From an uncultured Gammaproteobacteria bacterium (GTDB taxonomy: Bacteria; Pseudomonadota; Gammaproteobacteria; Eutrophobiales; Eutrophobiaceae): 64,000 bases of DNA. A model generated the notes under the pieces. It had not been told where the DNA came from. It did no database searches and saw nothing but the letters and a program-made list of their open reading frames with translations. The position numbers and the translations under genes were made by a program. Location of the stretch: NCBI GenBank assembly GCA_958295485.1, contig OY282354.1, positions 2,230,068-2,294,067 on the forward strand. Direction: 5' to 3'. Below are positions 1 to 9,006 of the stretch, piece by piece (positions within the stretch are counted from its first letter, which is position 1; the number at the start of each line of letters is the position of its first letter).

Positions 1-596
1 CCGCGGAAACCGAGATAGTCGGGATTCAATCGCAGCAGGGGGCCTATATCTTCACTGGTCAAGGACCCTGCCAAGCCGGAAATCAGCCCGGCTTTTTTAC
101 TGTTTGTTACGAATTCCAGCAAGGTCTTGTCATCCAGTTTTTCTCTCAGGTTGCCGTTTTCCTTTTCGCAGGTATCCAGCATAAGACCCTTGATACCCCT
201 TTTTTCAAGCTGCGCATATTCGATATTTCCACTGAATAACTCGGCAAAAAACACCAATACGATATTGATGTTTTTACCTGCAAGTCTTTCAAGGGACGCC
301 AACGCGAACCGGGACAAGGATTCGGCAAACACACCGACTTTGATAATATCCAGCCCGGTTTCGTGCATTTTGCTTACGGCAGGTTCCAGTTCGCTCCCAT
401 GAAAAGGCATATCCCCAATAGTGGCGCTGAGCGCCGTTTTGTCTCCAATCCCGTTTACGACGGATTTCACGGTATCTGCGTCAACCGCGCCCAATGCGCC
501 TTTATTCGGGTTTTTCAAATCAATGATGTCGGCCCCGATTGCCCGAACGAGTCTCGCTTCGTCAAAAGATGAGACGCTCGCAAGAAAACCCGTCAT
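1..596 (-). CDS. mfnB: (5-formylfuran-3-yl)methyl phosphate synthase-like (MfnB/DUF556), partial, runs off the left edge
   Basis: Not in the supplied track. Reverse-strand reading from ATG at 596 gives MTGFLASVSSFDEARLVRAIGADIIDLKNPNKGALGAVDADTVKSVVNGIGDKTALSATIGDMPFHGSELEPAVSKMHETGLDIIKVGVF..., open to base 1; overlaps the upstream stop as ATGA. TIM-barrel MfnB-like motifs (DLKNPNKGALGA, DIIKVGVF). Confidence 0.8.
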   Translation of the reverse strand, partial: MTGFLASVSSFDEARLVRAIGADIIDLKNPNKGALGAVDADTVKSVVNGIGDKTALSATIGDMPFHGSELEPAVSKMHETGLDIIKVGVFAESLSRFALASLERLAGKNINIVLVFFAELFSGNIEYAQLEKRGIKGLMLDTCEKENGNLREKLDDKTLLEFVTNSKKAGLISGLAGSLTSEDIGPLLRLNPDYLGFR

Positions 597-1174
597 GAAT
601 TCCGTCCCGAAGCAAGGGCCGCGTTATTGTAATAATCTTCAACCTTCTCCAGCAACCATTGCCAGGCCGTTTTTTCTTTTTCACCGGCGGTTTTTTCGAT
701 TGCATTGTTCAGGTATTTCAATTCCGAGCGTATTTTTTCTTCCGGCAAGAGATGCAGGCGGCTGACTAATATGGCCGCCTCTATGACGGCGGCCTGGGCG
801 CGATTGAACCCCTTGAACGGCGCATGGGCAACGATATTAACCGAACGACAGGTGAAAACGGGTCTCAACTCGTCATCCTCGCGTCTCTCGACCCGGACTT
901 CGATATGGGCTGCGGCGCCGGCAAGTCTTTCACAATCGACGCGTTCCGCGCTTACCGTAGGCCAGTTCTCCCGGCCCGTCAAACAGCCCGCAAAGATCAT
1001 GACCTCATCAGTCGCGTTAATCACCGCGGCGCCTGAATTCACCAGGTTATCGAAGGTCTTCGACGGCTTGAAGGGAGAAATAAGGTATTTTCTGTTTTCT
1101 ACGCGAATGCCCATAGGCGCAATGTGAACGGTCCCGTCCGGATTCATTGTGGTGACAACCGTTTCGTAAATCAT
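593..1174 (-). CDS. DUF447 family protein associated with H4MPT-linked C1 genes
   Basis: 193 aa ORF starting MIYETVVTTMNPDGTVHIAPMGI, flavin-reductase-like fold family found in C1/H4MPT gene clusters; overlaps both neighbours. Confidence 0.75.
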   Translation of the reverse strand: MIYETVVTTMNPDGTVHIAPMGIRVENRKYLISPFKPSKTFDNLVNSGAAVINATDEVMIFAGCLTGRENWPTVSAERVDCERLAGAAAHIEVRVERREDDELRPVFTCRSVNIVAHAPFKGFNRAQAAVIEAAILVSRLHLLPEEKIRSELKYLNNAIEKTAGEKEKTAWQWLLEKVEDYYNNAALASGRNS

Positions 1175-2664
1175 CTTGACCTTTGTTTCTTCTTTTTTGC
1201 AAGCAAGGTTGCGCCTTCGGGCTTGTACTCCGGCGGGTTATCCCCAGGATCATGTTCCGGGCCAGCTCCTGCGTTCAAATTTCTTAAATCATGCGCGGCT
1301 TTTGAACGAAGTTCCGGGTCTTCGACCGGCTCAGGGACGGTCGCTGCGCCCCAGTCCAGGTTCTCGTCTTGCACGTACCGCTTGGCTAATTGCCGGGCTA
1401 TCCCGGCCTTGGCCAGTTCGACGCCCATATAAAAGGCATGGGGGGCGTCATCTTCCAGCAAATCCAGCCTGGGAAACAATTCATACGGGTCCCGCCCCGT
1501 CACCAGGCCGTCCCGGTTGAATACATGAATGCCCCCTTCCGTTATCTCTATTCTATAGCTGGGGTCCTTGATTTGCCCGGCTAATTCGGCGACTTCGGCA
1601 AAGCTGTACGGAAAAGGTTTGCGGGCATGGGTGGTCAACAGTGAACCGTCAATGCCCTTGGGCAATCCCTCCTCCTGTTTGGCCGCATACATGATGCGCC
1701 TGGCCTTGTCCGCCTCGCGCACGGCCGAGCAGGCATGGGGACTCACTTCCGTCGCCAGGATATTGGTGATACCCAGCTCTGAAATTATACCACACAGGAC
1801 GGCGTTGATGCCGCTGGTATCCGCCTCGGTCAGCTCAGTCAGGTTGCCGACCCCCATCATGATATCGACGTCGGGAAACCGCTTTCTGAGGTCATGGTAG
1901 CGAATAAGGGAAGCAGTGAAGCCAAAGTGGATGGGGTCTAATATGCTGTCGGCGATGAACGGCCTGCCCTCCCCCTTGAATTTTTCAACCAGCCTGTACA
2001 GGGATGACACCTCAGCAGGTTGGTCCGGGATAATGATGGGCACTGACGAGGTTGCTTCTGCTATCCAGGCGCTGCTCTCTTTCAGGCTTAACAGGTAGTC
2101 GGCGCCGGCCTTGCCGCCACGGAGCAATTCGTCCTGCTCCATGGAATCCACGCTGACCATATACCCGGCGTCATGCAGCGTCTGCACGGCGTCCTCCAAG
2201 TGGGGAAAGGGCGTATCCGGCAGACAGCCCAAGTCGATCACGTCGGCGCCGTCTCGTTTATATCGGGCCGCCCGCGCGAGGATTTCGTCCATGCCGATCA
2301 TCGGGGCGTCCACAATTTCGGCAAAAATCCTGACCTTGTGTTTGTCCAGGCTGATCGGCTGACCTTCAAGCCCGAAAAAAACGGGCAGGTCCTTTACATC
2401 CACGGGGCCGCGCAGCACGGGTATGCCGAGTTCGCCGGCGACTTCATCCAGATTGCCCCGGCACAGGCCCGGCACGATGATCTTGTCCACCCCGGCAAGG
2501 GCGTTCAGCCGGCGCCGGAGCATTTTCGCCGTCATCAGCGCCGCCACGCTGACGCCGATATTTCTTGTTTCATGGCTGAATTCCGCCGGGCCCATGGCAT
2601 TGAGGACCCGCTGCAGACGTTTTTCCGCCAGCCTGCCCGTGAGAAAAAGAATATGATCGGTCAC
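1171..2664 (-). CDS. DUF6513 / dihydropteroate synthase-like protein (H4MPT biosynthesis-associated)
   Basis: 497 aa; LFLTGRLAEKRLQRVL N-terminus and DHPS-like barrel (GADVIDLGCLPDTPFPHLEDAV, FIADSILDPIHFG, MMGVGNLTELTEADTSGINA). Confidence 0.8.
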   Translation of the reverse strand: MTDHILFLTGRLAEKRLQRVLNAMGPAEFSHETRNIGVSVAALMTAKMLRRRLNALAGVDKIIVPGLCRGNLDEVAGELGIPVLRGPVDVKDLPVFFGLEGQPISLDKHKVRIFAEIVDAPMIGMDEILARAARYKRDGADVIDLGCLPDTPFPHLEDAVQTLHDAGYMVSVDSMEQDELLRGGKAGADYLLSLKESSAWIAEATSSVPIIIPDQPAEVSSLYRLVEKFKGEGRPFIADSILDPIHFGFTASLIRYHDLRKRFPDVDIMMGVGNLTELTEADTSGINAVLCGIISELGITNILATEVSPHACSAVREADKARRIMYAAKQEEGLPKGIDGSLLTTHARKPFPYSFAEVAELAGQIKDPSYRIEITEGGIHVFNRDGLVTGRDPYELFPRLDLLEDDAPHAFYMGVELAKAGIARQLAKRYVQDENLDWGAATVPEPVEDPELRSKAAHDLRNLNAGAGPEHDPGDNPPEYKPEGATLLAKKKKQRSR

Positions 2665-2795
2665 GTCTTCCTTTTAATTCGGTTATAATGCGGGGTCAGG
2701 ATACTACAATCCGGGCTTGAGAGAGTTGGTTTATATGACCCGGCCTGGCTTCAATTGACCAGCATGGAATAACTGAATCCGGGCGCCATTATATA

Positions 2796-2850
2796 GAATT
2801 AACATTAAATAATATATATAACTTGTTATATTATATAGTATTATGATGTT
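2796..2850. promoter_or_regulatory. AT-rich intergenic island upstream of pqqC; candidate promoter region
   Basis: attaacattaaataatatatataacttgttatattatatagtattatgat in otherwise mid-GC sequence, between divergent genes. Confidence 0.4.
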
Positions 2851-2925
2851 TTATTCTTGGCCGTGTAGCCTTGGCATAATCCTGGAATGAGAAATTTTTA
2901 ATAACTTGCGATAAGAGATGATTTA

Positions 2926-3684
2926 GTGGGTGTGAAAGAAGAACAGGTTCCCTGGACCCGACAGGAGTTTGAGCGACGCTTGCGCGACAAGGAAAAGTAC
3001 TATCATATTCATCATCCTTTTCATACGCTGATGAATTCCGGGCAATTGGAAAAGCCGGCCATCCGGGGCTGGGTGGCCAACCGTTTTTATTACCAGACAA
3101 GCATCCCGGTAAAGGATGCCGCCATCATGGCCAATTGTCGTGAACGGGACGTAAGACGCCAATGGGTGCAGCGTATCATTGACCATGACGGCCAGGCGGG
3201 CGAAGACGGCGGCATAGAGGCCTGGCTTCAATTAGGCGAGGCCACAGGTCTGAGCAGGGCAGAATTACTGTCGGAGGAACACGTGCTGCCCGGGGTGCGC
3301 TTTGCGATAGACGCCTATTACAACTTTGCCCGTGCAGCCACCTGGCAGGAAGCGGCCTGTTCATCGCTCACCGAGTTGTTTGCGCCGAAAATACACCAGA
3401 AGAGGCTGGATAACTGGCCTCGACATTACCCATGGATAGACGAAAAAGGCTATAACTATTTCCGTAAAAGACTGGGCGAGGCAAGGCGGGACGTGCAGCA
3501 CGGCCTGGATGTCACGCTGGATTATTTCAAAACCCGGGCGGACCAGGAGCGGGCCTTGAATATACTGCAACTGAAGCTGGATATACTCTGGACGATGCTG
3601 GACGCCATGTGGATGGCCTATATTGAAAATAAACCCCCTTACCACTGTGTTGAGCAGCCCGCGCATGACCAGCGACATTCCTGA
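2926..3684 (+). CDS. pqqC: Pyrroloquinoline-quinone synthase PqqC
   Basis: 252 aa, GTG start; [47 protein letters not shown] is characteristic of PqqC. Confidence 0.95.
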   Translation: MGVKEEQVPWTRQEFERRLRDKEKYYHIHHPFHTLMNSGQLEKPAIRGWVANRFYYQTSIPVKDAAIMANCRERDVRRQWVQRIIDHDGQAGEDGGIEAWLQLGEATGLSRAELLSEEHVLPGVRFAIDAYYNFARAATWQEAACSSLTELFAPKIHQKRLDNWPRHYPWIDEKGYNYFRKRLGEARRDVQHGLDVTLDYFKTRADQERALNILQLKLDILWTMLDAMWMAYIENKPPYHCVEQPAHDQRHS

Positions 3685-3934
3685 AATCGCCCCGACTTTT
3701 CGGTTTCAATGGGAGGAAGCGCAGGATTGTTATGTTATCCTGTACCCGGAAGGCATGGTAAAACTCAGCCAAAGCGCCGGAGAGATTATGAAACGGTGTG
3801 ACGGCGAGAAAGACACGAGTGAAATCATCTCTGAACTCAAGACGACTTTCCCCGGGGTTGACCTGGAGACTGATGTCCGTAATTTTTTAGAAAATGCGAG
3901 AAACAATGGCTGGATTAGATTCAAATCAAAGTAA
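3665..3934 (+). CDS. pqqD: PQQ biosynthesis peptide chaperone PqqD
   Basis: Internal ATG at 3665: [47 protein letters not shown]; overlaps the pqqC end; track start 3623 is overlong. Confidence 0.9.
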   Translation: MTSDIPEIAPTFRFQWEEAQDCYVILYPEGMVKLSQSAGEIMKRCDGEKDTSEIISELKTTFPGVDLETDVRNFLENARNNGWIRFKSK

Positions 3935-5036
3935 ACCGCTCTGGTTGTTGGCCGAGCTTACCTACCGGTGCCCGTTGCAGTGTCCTTACTGCTCCAACCC
4001 GGTGGAGATTGCGAAATATAACGATGAACTTGCCACCGGGGACTGGCTCAGGGTCATGCAACAGGCGCGCAAGATGGGGGCAACCCAACTGGGTTTCTCC
4101 GGCGGTGAACCCCTGGTGCGCCGGGACCTGGAAGAACTCATCACTGAAGCCCGGCGTCTCGGTTATTACACTAACTTGATCACTTCCGGCGTGGGCATGG
4201 ACGAAGCCAGGGTAAAAGCATTCAAAGAGGCGGGCCTCGACCATATTCAAATCAGTTTCCAGGCCAGCAACGAGGAACTGAACAATTACCTTGGCGGGAC
4301 CAGAAGTTTTCAGCACAAGCGGGATATGGCAAGGGTGGTCAAGGAGCTTGAATATCCGATGGTCTTGAATATCGTGCTGCATCGTAAAAACGTCGATCAA
4401 ATACGGGATATCCTGGATATGACCGTAGCCTTGAACGCTGATTACGTCGAACTGGCCAGTACCCAGTACTATGGCTGGTCACGGGTCAATATCGATCAAC
4501 TATTGCCGACGCGCGCGCAATTGACCGAGGCTGAGAAAGTGGCCAGGGAGTACCAGGAAAAGATGAAGGGCAAAATGAAAATCATTTACGTCATTCCCGA
4601 TTATTTTGAAAACCGGCCGAAAGCCTGCATGAACGGCTGGGGGTCGATCTTCCTGACAATCGCCCCCGACGGCAGCGCCCTTCCCTGTCATGCCGCCGCG
4701 CAATTGCCAGGGCTGGAATTTCCCAATGTAAAAGATCACGGTATCGAGCAGATCTGGAATGATTCCGTTGCGTTCAATAAATTTCGCGGCTTCGATTGGA
4801 TGCAGGAGCCTTGCCGAAGCTGCCCGGAGAAGGAAAAAGATTTCGGCGGCTGCCGGTGCCAGGCTTATATGTTGACCGGCGACGCCACCAACGCCGACCC
4901 TGTATGCGATAAATCCTTCCACCACCAGCAACTGCACGATAACGTCGATCGCATAGGCAAACTGTCCGGGACGACGGAATTCGAAAGCAAGCCGCTGCTC
5001 TTCCGCAATATGAAAAACTCCAAGGCGCTCATGTAG
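3906..5036 (+). CDS. pqqE: PqqA peptide cyclase PqqE (radical SAM/SPASM)
   Basis: LLAELTYRCPLQCPYCSNP (CxxxCxxC), GFSGGEPLVRRD, C-terminal SPASM cysteines; overlaps pqqD. ATG 3906 (MAGLDSNQ) or 3894. Confidence 0.95.
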   Translation: MAGLDSNQSKPLWLLAELTYRCPLQCPYCSNPVEIAKYNDELATGDWLRVMQQARKMGATQLGFSGGEPLVRRDLEELITEARRLGYYTNLITSGVGMDEARVKAFKEAGLDHIQISFQASNEELNNYLGGTRSFQHKRDMARVVKELEYPMVLNIVLHRKNVDQIRDILDMTVALNADYVELASTQYYGWSRVNIDQLLPTRAQLTEAEKVAREYQEKMKGKMKIIYVIPDYFENRPKACMNGWGSIFLTIAPDGSALPCHAAAQLPGLEFPNVKDHGIEQIWNDSVAFNKFRGFDWMQEPCRSCPEKEKDFGGCRCQAYMLTGDATNADPVCDKSFHHQQLHDNVDRIGKLSGTTEFESKPLLFRNMKNSKALM

Positions 5037-5099
5037 GGACAGGCCCCTTGTGCCTGCCTTAATGAAACGGGGCGATGCGACAAACGCGGGGGGTTGCCC

Positions 5100-5930
5100 C
5101 TAGGGGCGCTGGCTTTCGCGAAGGGCATAGGCGACGTCCAGGGCCTGTCGGTTTTCTTTTACGTCATGCACCCGGAAAATCCTGACCCCGGCAAAAACGC
5201 CAAGCGCCGTGGTGGCGCAACTTGCCCCCACCAATTCGCTGTAGCTTTCTATATGACAAATTGAACCCATAAAGCGTTTCCGGCTTGCGCCCAGTAACAC
5301 CGGGTACCCGGACCCTTTGAAGCTGTCCAGGTTCATGATGATGTCCAGGTTGTCCTGCTTCGATTTCCCAAACCCGATGCCGGGATCAATGACTATGTTT
5401 TCTTTGCTGACGCCGGCGTCTTGCGCAGCTGCCGCGCGCTCCAGCAAAAAAGATTTTATTTCAACCACGACATCATCGTATTGTGGATTATCCTGCATCA
5501 TATCGGGGGTTCCCTGCATGTGCATAAGGATACAAGGGACCTTCGCGGCGGCGATCAGCTTGAACATTCGGGTGTCATCCCTGCCGGCCGAGACGTCATT
5601 AATGATCGATGCGCCATTATCCAATGCCGCGCCGGCGACAACAGTCGAGGTTGTATCAATGCTGAGCGGAATGCCCGGCGGGATTTCCTGTTGCAGCTGT
5701 TTGATGATCGGGACTACCCGTTTGATTTGTTCGTCCGGCGGAACGCGACCCGCGCCCGGACGGGTGGATTCGCCGCCAATATCGATAATATCCGCTCCTT
5801 CGTCCAGCATCCTGCGCGCGTGCTTCAGCGCAGCTTCCGGGTTATTATGCTGTCCGCCGTCAGAAAAACTGTCGGGGGTCACATTGAGTATGCCCATGAG
5901 CAGGGGCTTGGCTGTCCGGGACAGGATCAT
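5100..5930 (-). CDS. folP: Dihydropteroate synthase
   Basis: MGILNVTPDSFSDGG, DIIDIGGESTRPGA, SIDTT, GIGFGK, LLGASRKRF motifs. Confidence 0.95.
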   Translation of the reverse strand: MILSRTAKPLLMGILNVTPDSFSDGGQHNNPEAALKHARRMLDEGADIIDIGGESTRPGAGRVPPDEQIKRVVPIIKQLQQEIPPGIPLSIDTTSTVVAGAALDNGASIINDVSAGRDDTRMFKLIAAAKVPCILMHMQGTPDMMQDNPQYDDVVVEIKSFLLERAAAAQDAGVSKENIVIDPGIGFGKSKQDNLDIIMNLDSFKGSGYPVLLGASRKRFMGSICHIESYSELVGASCATTALGVFAGVRIFRVHDVKENRQALDVAYALRESQRP

Positions 5931-5950
5931 GCTTGCAAGGTCAGCCTGCC

Positions 5951-5976
5951 GTCATTCCCCCGCAAGCGGGAATGAC
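5951..5976. repeat. Short palindromic repeat of the GTCATTCCCGC...GCGGGAATGAC type
   Basis: gtcattcccccgcaagcgggaatgac; related copy near 19746. Confidence 0.7.
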
Positions 5977-6028
5977 CGGCAACATGCCGACAAAATAATG
6001 TTGACTGACTACTGGTCGAGCCGGGAAA

Positions 6029-6089
6029 GGATTTGCAGCCTGTTTTGGAATGATCTTGCCCGGGACGGAAAAACAGCCTGCGAATCGTC
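6029..6089. repeat. Degenerate single copy of the hairpin element tandemised at 11238-11670
   Basis: ggatttgcagcctgttttggaatgatcttgcccgggacggaaaaacagcctgcgaatcgtc; both inverted arms recognisable. Confidence 0.75.
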
Positions 6090-6107
6090 TTAGCCACCGG
6101 CGCGGTT

Positions 6108-7106
6108 TCATGCCAGGCGCACCGCCATCTCGTCGGTAGCGGTAATCAAGGCATCGACCATGACGGGTTCACCGGCCAAGTGTCCCCCTTTTTCCACTAT
6201 GACCAATTCAGACTTTGTTATTGCCTGGCGCAATAACCACGATGCCTCCAGGGTACAGGTAAGGTCCCTGCGTCCATGGATGATCTTGACAGGCACGGAG
6301 GGCAACCTGTCCACATCATCCAATATCTGGTTCTCGGCAATGAAATATCGATGCTTTGCATAATGAGTTTCAATGAGAACCTCATGAATGGTCTTTTCGG
6401 TATCTCCCGGCTCATACCGGTAAGGGTCAACCGACGGCAACAGGTATGTCACAATCCGTCCCGCCCACTTTGACCAGGCAATGGCCGCTTCTTTCCTTGC
6501 CTTCGCGTCCTTGCCATGGACTCGCGCGTGATAGGCAGAAACCAGGTCATTCCTTTCATCACCGGGGATAACCCCGATAAATTCTCGCCAGAAGTCGGGA
6601 AATATCCGGCTGACGCCCTGCCCCGTAAACCAGTCCAGGTCTCTCCGTCTGGCTAGAAAGGCGCCTCGAAGAATCAAGGCAGAGACATGCTCGGGGTGTG
6701 ATTGAGCATACAATAATCCCAGGGTCGCTCCCCAGGAACCGCCGAAGACCAGCCATTTGTCGATGCCGAGATGCGCTCTTATCAGTTCAATGTCATGGAT
6801 CAGCGCATGGGTCGAGTTATTTTCCGTCTCACCGGCCGGTTCCGACCGGCGGCAACCGCGCTGGTCGAAGATGACTATCCTGTATTTCCCGGGGTTGAAA
6901 TAGCGCCGGTGATTTTCATTACAGCCGGAACCCGGCCCCCCATGCAGAAATATGACGGGAATGCCCCGGGGATTGCCTGTCTCCTCGACATAGAGGGTAT
7001 GGACAGGATCAACCTTGAGACGATAGCTGTTCAGCGCCTCGATTTCAGGATATAGCTCTCGCATTGCAAGGATAATTTTTCCACTGGATTCCGTCCCTGT
7101 TTTCAC
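6108..7106 (-). CDS. pip: Proline iminopeptidase (alpha/beta hydrolase)
   Basis: HGGPGSG, FDQRGCRRSEP, FGGSWGATLGLLYAQSHPEHV nucleophile elbow; start may be the internal MRELYPEIE. Confidence 0.85.
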   Translation of the reverse strand: MKTGTESSGKIILAMRELYPEIEALNSYRLKVDPVHTLYVEETGNPRGIPVIFLHGGPGSGCNENHRRYFNPGKYRIVIFDQRGCRRSEPAGETENNSTHALIHDIELIRAHLGIDKWLVFGGSWGATLGLLYAQSHPEHVSALILRGAFLARRRDLDWFTGQGVSRIFPDFWREFIGVIPGDERNDLVSAYHARVHGKDAKARKEAAIAWSKWAGRIVTYLLPSVDPYRYEPGDTEKTIHEVLIETHYAKHRYFIAENQILDDVDRLPSVPVKIIHGRRDLTCTLEASWLLRQAITKSELVIVEKGGHLAGEPVMVDALITATDEMAVRLA

Positions 7107-7227
7107 GGGGATGACGTTCTCTCGCCAGAACGACGGGCCTTCAGATATGAATGCTCGTTTCCCCGTTTATGAGGTCAGCGCGTCTTGCCATCCATGGTAG
7201 TTGAGAAATCGGTTTGGCCTGACCTGC

Positions 7228-8163
7228 TTATATTTCACCCAGGATATGTTCTCTTTTCTGTTGATACTCCTCATCGCTGATGAGATTTTTATCCTTGAGT
7301 TCTTTTAATGTCGTCAGTCTCTGCTCAGTCGTCAAGGTCGAATTACCCCCGGTCGACTCTTTTAGCTCCTTGCGCATCCTGGCCAGTTCCAGGCGCATCT
7401 CCCGTCTCTCCCGCGCTAGCTTGACTGCCTCCGCCTGCACGGCTTCATTGGTTACAACCTGCTGCGGTTTCTGCGCCTCTTTTTCGGCCAGGTATGTTGA
7501 CGCCGCCTGTTCCAGGTCTATCACCACCCAATCCCTGCGCGCCTTTGAGCCATCCGTATGGGTTGTCACCCCTGCCCTGCCGACGACGGAAGCCTTGAAG
7601 TTCGAGGGTTTAGCCCGCCGGCCGTGCTTGAAATATTGTTTCACGTCCGTCACGCCGTGGCCTCGATAGGCCGTCTCCTTGAACCTGTCTCCCGTCGCGT
7701 TATAATCGCCGATGATGACGTGCAATTCATCATCCAGGTAAAAGGCCCGTCCGCCCGTATAGCCCGTGTTCTGAATAATGTGGTATTTCTTCTCGGACCG
7801 GGATAATACAAAGACGATATCCTGGTTGGGCGTCGCCCTGGACAGTCCGGCGCTGAGGTATTGTCCCAACAGGCGGGCTTGCTGCAGGGAAAATAACCTT
7901 TCCAGTTCCTTCCTTTTGAATAACCCGCCGCCGCCCCAGACCTCAATGGATTCAAGCGCGCTGGCGACCTGGTTTGCATTCAACCGGGCCGGATGTTGGT
8001 TCGCCGGCGTTGATTCCTGTTTGGACTCGTCCTGCTCCACCAGCTTGATAAATAAATTCGGGCCTGATTTCCACAGGACTTCATCAGCCTGGGAAATCCC
8101 GGCGAACAGGAGCAGGCATAATAAACCTGCGATGGTTTTTGCGTTTGCCAAAGTCATTAGCAT
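7228..8163 (-). CDS. Secreted protein with C-terminal SHOCT-like domain
   Basis: Signal peptide at N-terminus; C-terminal LTTEQRLTTLKELKDKNLISDEEYQQKREHILGEI is SHOCT-like. Confidence 0.6.
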   Translation of the reverse strand: MLMTLANAKTIAGLLCLLLFAGISQADEVLWKSGPNLFIKLVEQDESKQESTPANQHPARLNANQVASALESIEVWGGGGLFKRKELERLFSLQQARLLGQYLSAGLSRATPNQDIVFVLSRSEKKYHIIQNTGYTGGRAFYLDDELHVIIGDYNATGDRFKETAYRGHGVTDVKQYFKHGRRAKPSNFKASVVGRAGVTTHTDGSKARRDWVVIDLEQAASTYLAEKEAQKPQQVVTNEAVQAEAVKLARERREMRLELARMRKELKESTGGNSTLTTEQRLTTLKELKDKNLISDEEYQQKREHILGEI

Positions 8164-8180
8164 CTATTCAAATTCAATTT

Positions 8181-8603
8181 TCAAAGTATCTTGACGGCAG
8201 CGACGACCAAACCGGCCAAGGCGATCATCAGACCACCCAAACGATTGATTGTGCGTTGTTCACGTGCCTCCATTTTGTTTTCCATCCTGATTTCAAACTG
8301 TTCGATTTTGTCCTTTACATTATCGAGTTCAGTCCTGACGTCCCTGATTTCAGCCCTCACCTTATCAAATTCAGTCTTGGCTTCGGCTTGCACGTACCTG
8401 ATTTCATCCTTCACCTTATCAAACTCAGTCTTGGCTTCGGCTTGCACGTCCCGCCTGTCCACCTCGAGATCAGTCTTGGTTACCACGTTTTCATTGATGG
8501 ACTTGTTGACTGTGTCAACCATGATTTCGGCCTGGTTCTCGTCAAACCCCACTTCTCTCAGCGCCTTTACCGCCCGGTGTGTATCTAATGCGTTTATACT
8601 CAT
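8181..8603 (-). CDS. Coiled-coil membrane-anchored protein (DUF1640/CCDC90-like)
   Basis: 140 aa: N-terminal DTHRAVKALREVGFDENQAEIMVD, heptad-rich middle with internal repeat, C-terminal TM helix. Confidence 0.65.
   Translation of the reverse strand: MSINALDTHRAVKALREVGFDENQAEIMVDTVNKSINENVVTKTDLEVDRRDVQAEAKTEFDKVKDEIRYVQAEAKTEFDKVRAEIRDVRTELDNVKDKIEQFEIRMENKMEAREQRTINRLGGLMIALAGLVVAAVKIL
8340..8447. repeat. Two tandem 54 bp units inside the coiled-coil gene
   Basis: Unit gt(c/a)cctgatttca...ccttatcaaa(t/c)tcagtcttggcttcggcttgcac repeated; encodes VQAEAKTEFDKV(K/R)xEIR x2. Confidence 0.85.
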
Positions 8604-8765
8604 GCTTCATACCCTCCATAGTAGTTAAGAAAAATAAACCAGAAGACCAGGGGCGAATGAGAATCAGCCCCAGACGGTCTTGACCCTGGTCAATAATATA
8701 AGCATACCACAGTTCAGGATTTTCAAGGATGGTTTTTCCCTTCTGCCAGGAAGCTCCTGCCAGCA

Positions 8766-8792
8766 GTGGGTTTGGTGGCTGTTTTGGAGAGA
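8766..8792. repeat. Partial (one-arm) copy of the hairpin element family
   Basis: gtgggtttggtggctgttttggagaga compared with gagggtttgcgggctgttttggagtga at 11240. Confidence 0.5.
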
Positions 8793-8933
8793 CCAACCCG
8801 GCCCGGAGCTCGTCCTGGCTCGCTCGTTGATCGAATCCCGTATCGACGCCAAGCTTACGTAAGCGCAACTCGCCCAGCGCATGGAGACAATTGGTTTCCC
8901 GGGGTGAGAGTCAAAATTCCCCGACCCTGAATA

Positions 8934-8964
8934 GCAAAAAGGCGCACGGTGTGCGCCTTTTTGC
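8934..8964. terminator. Bidirectional Rho-independent terminator downstream of the porin gene
   Basis: gcaaaaaggcgcac-ggt-gtgcgcctttttgc: perfect 14 bp stem with A/T tails. Confidence 0.9.
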
Positions 8965-9006
8965 CAAGTCTTGTTTTGTCCGCCTGTTACGGACGGACTG
9001 AAATGC

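Noticed and set aside
2173-2688. Plus-strand 171 aa ORF opposite the DUF6513 gene
   Set aside because: Shadow ORF; the minus-strand frame carries clear DHPS-like motifs.
2850-2897. Small ORF MMFYSWPCSLGIILE upstream of pqqC as a possible PqqA
   Set aside because: Lacks the conserved Glu-x3-Tyr pair required in PqqA.
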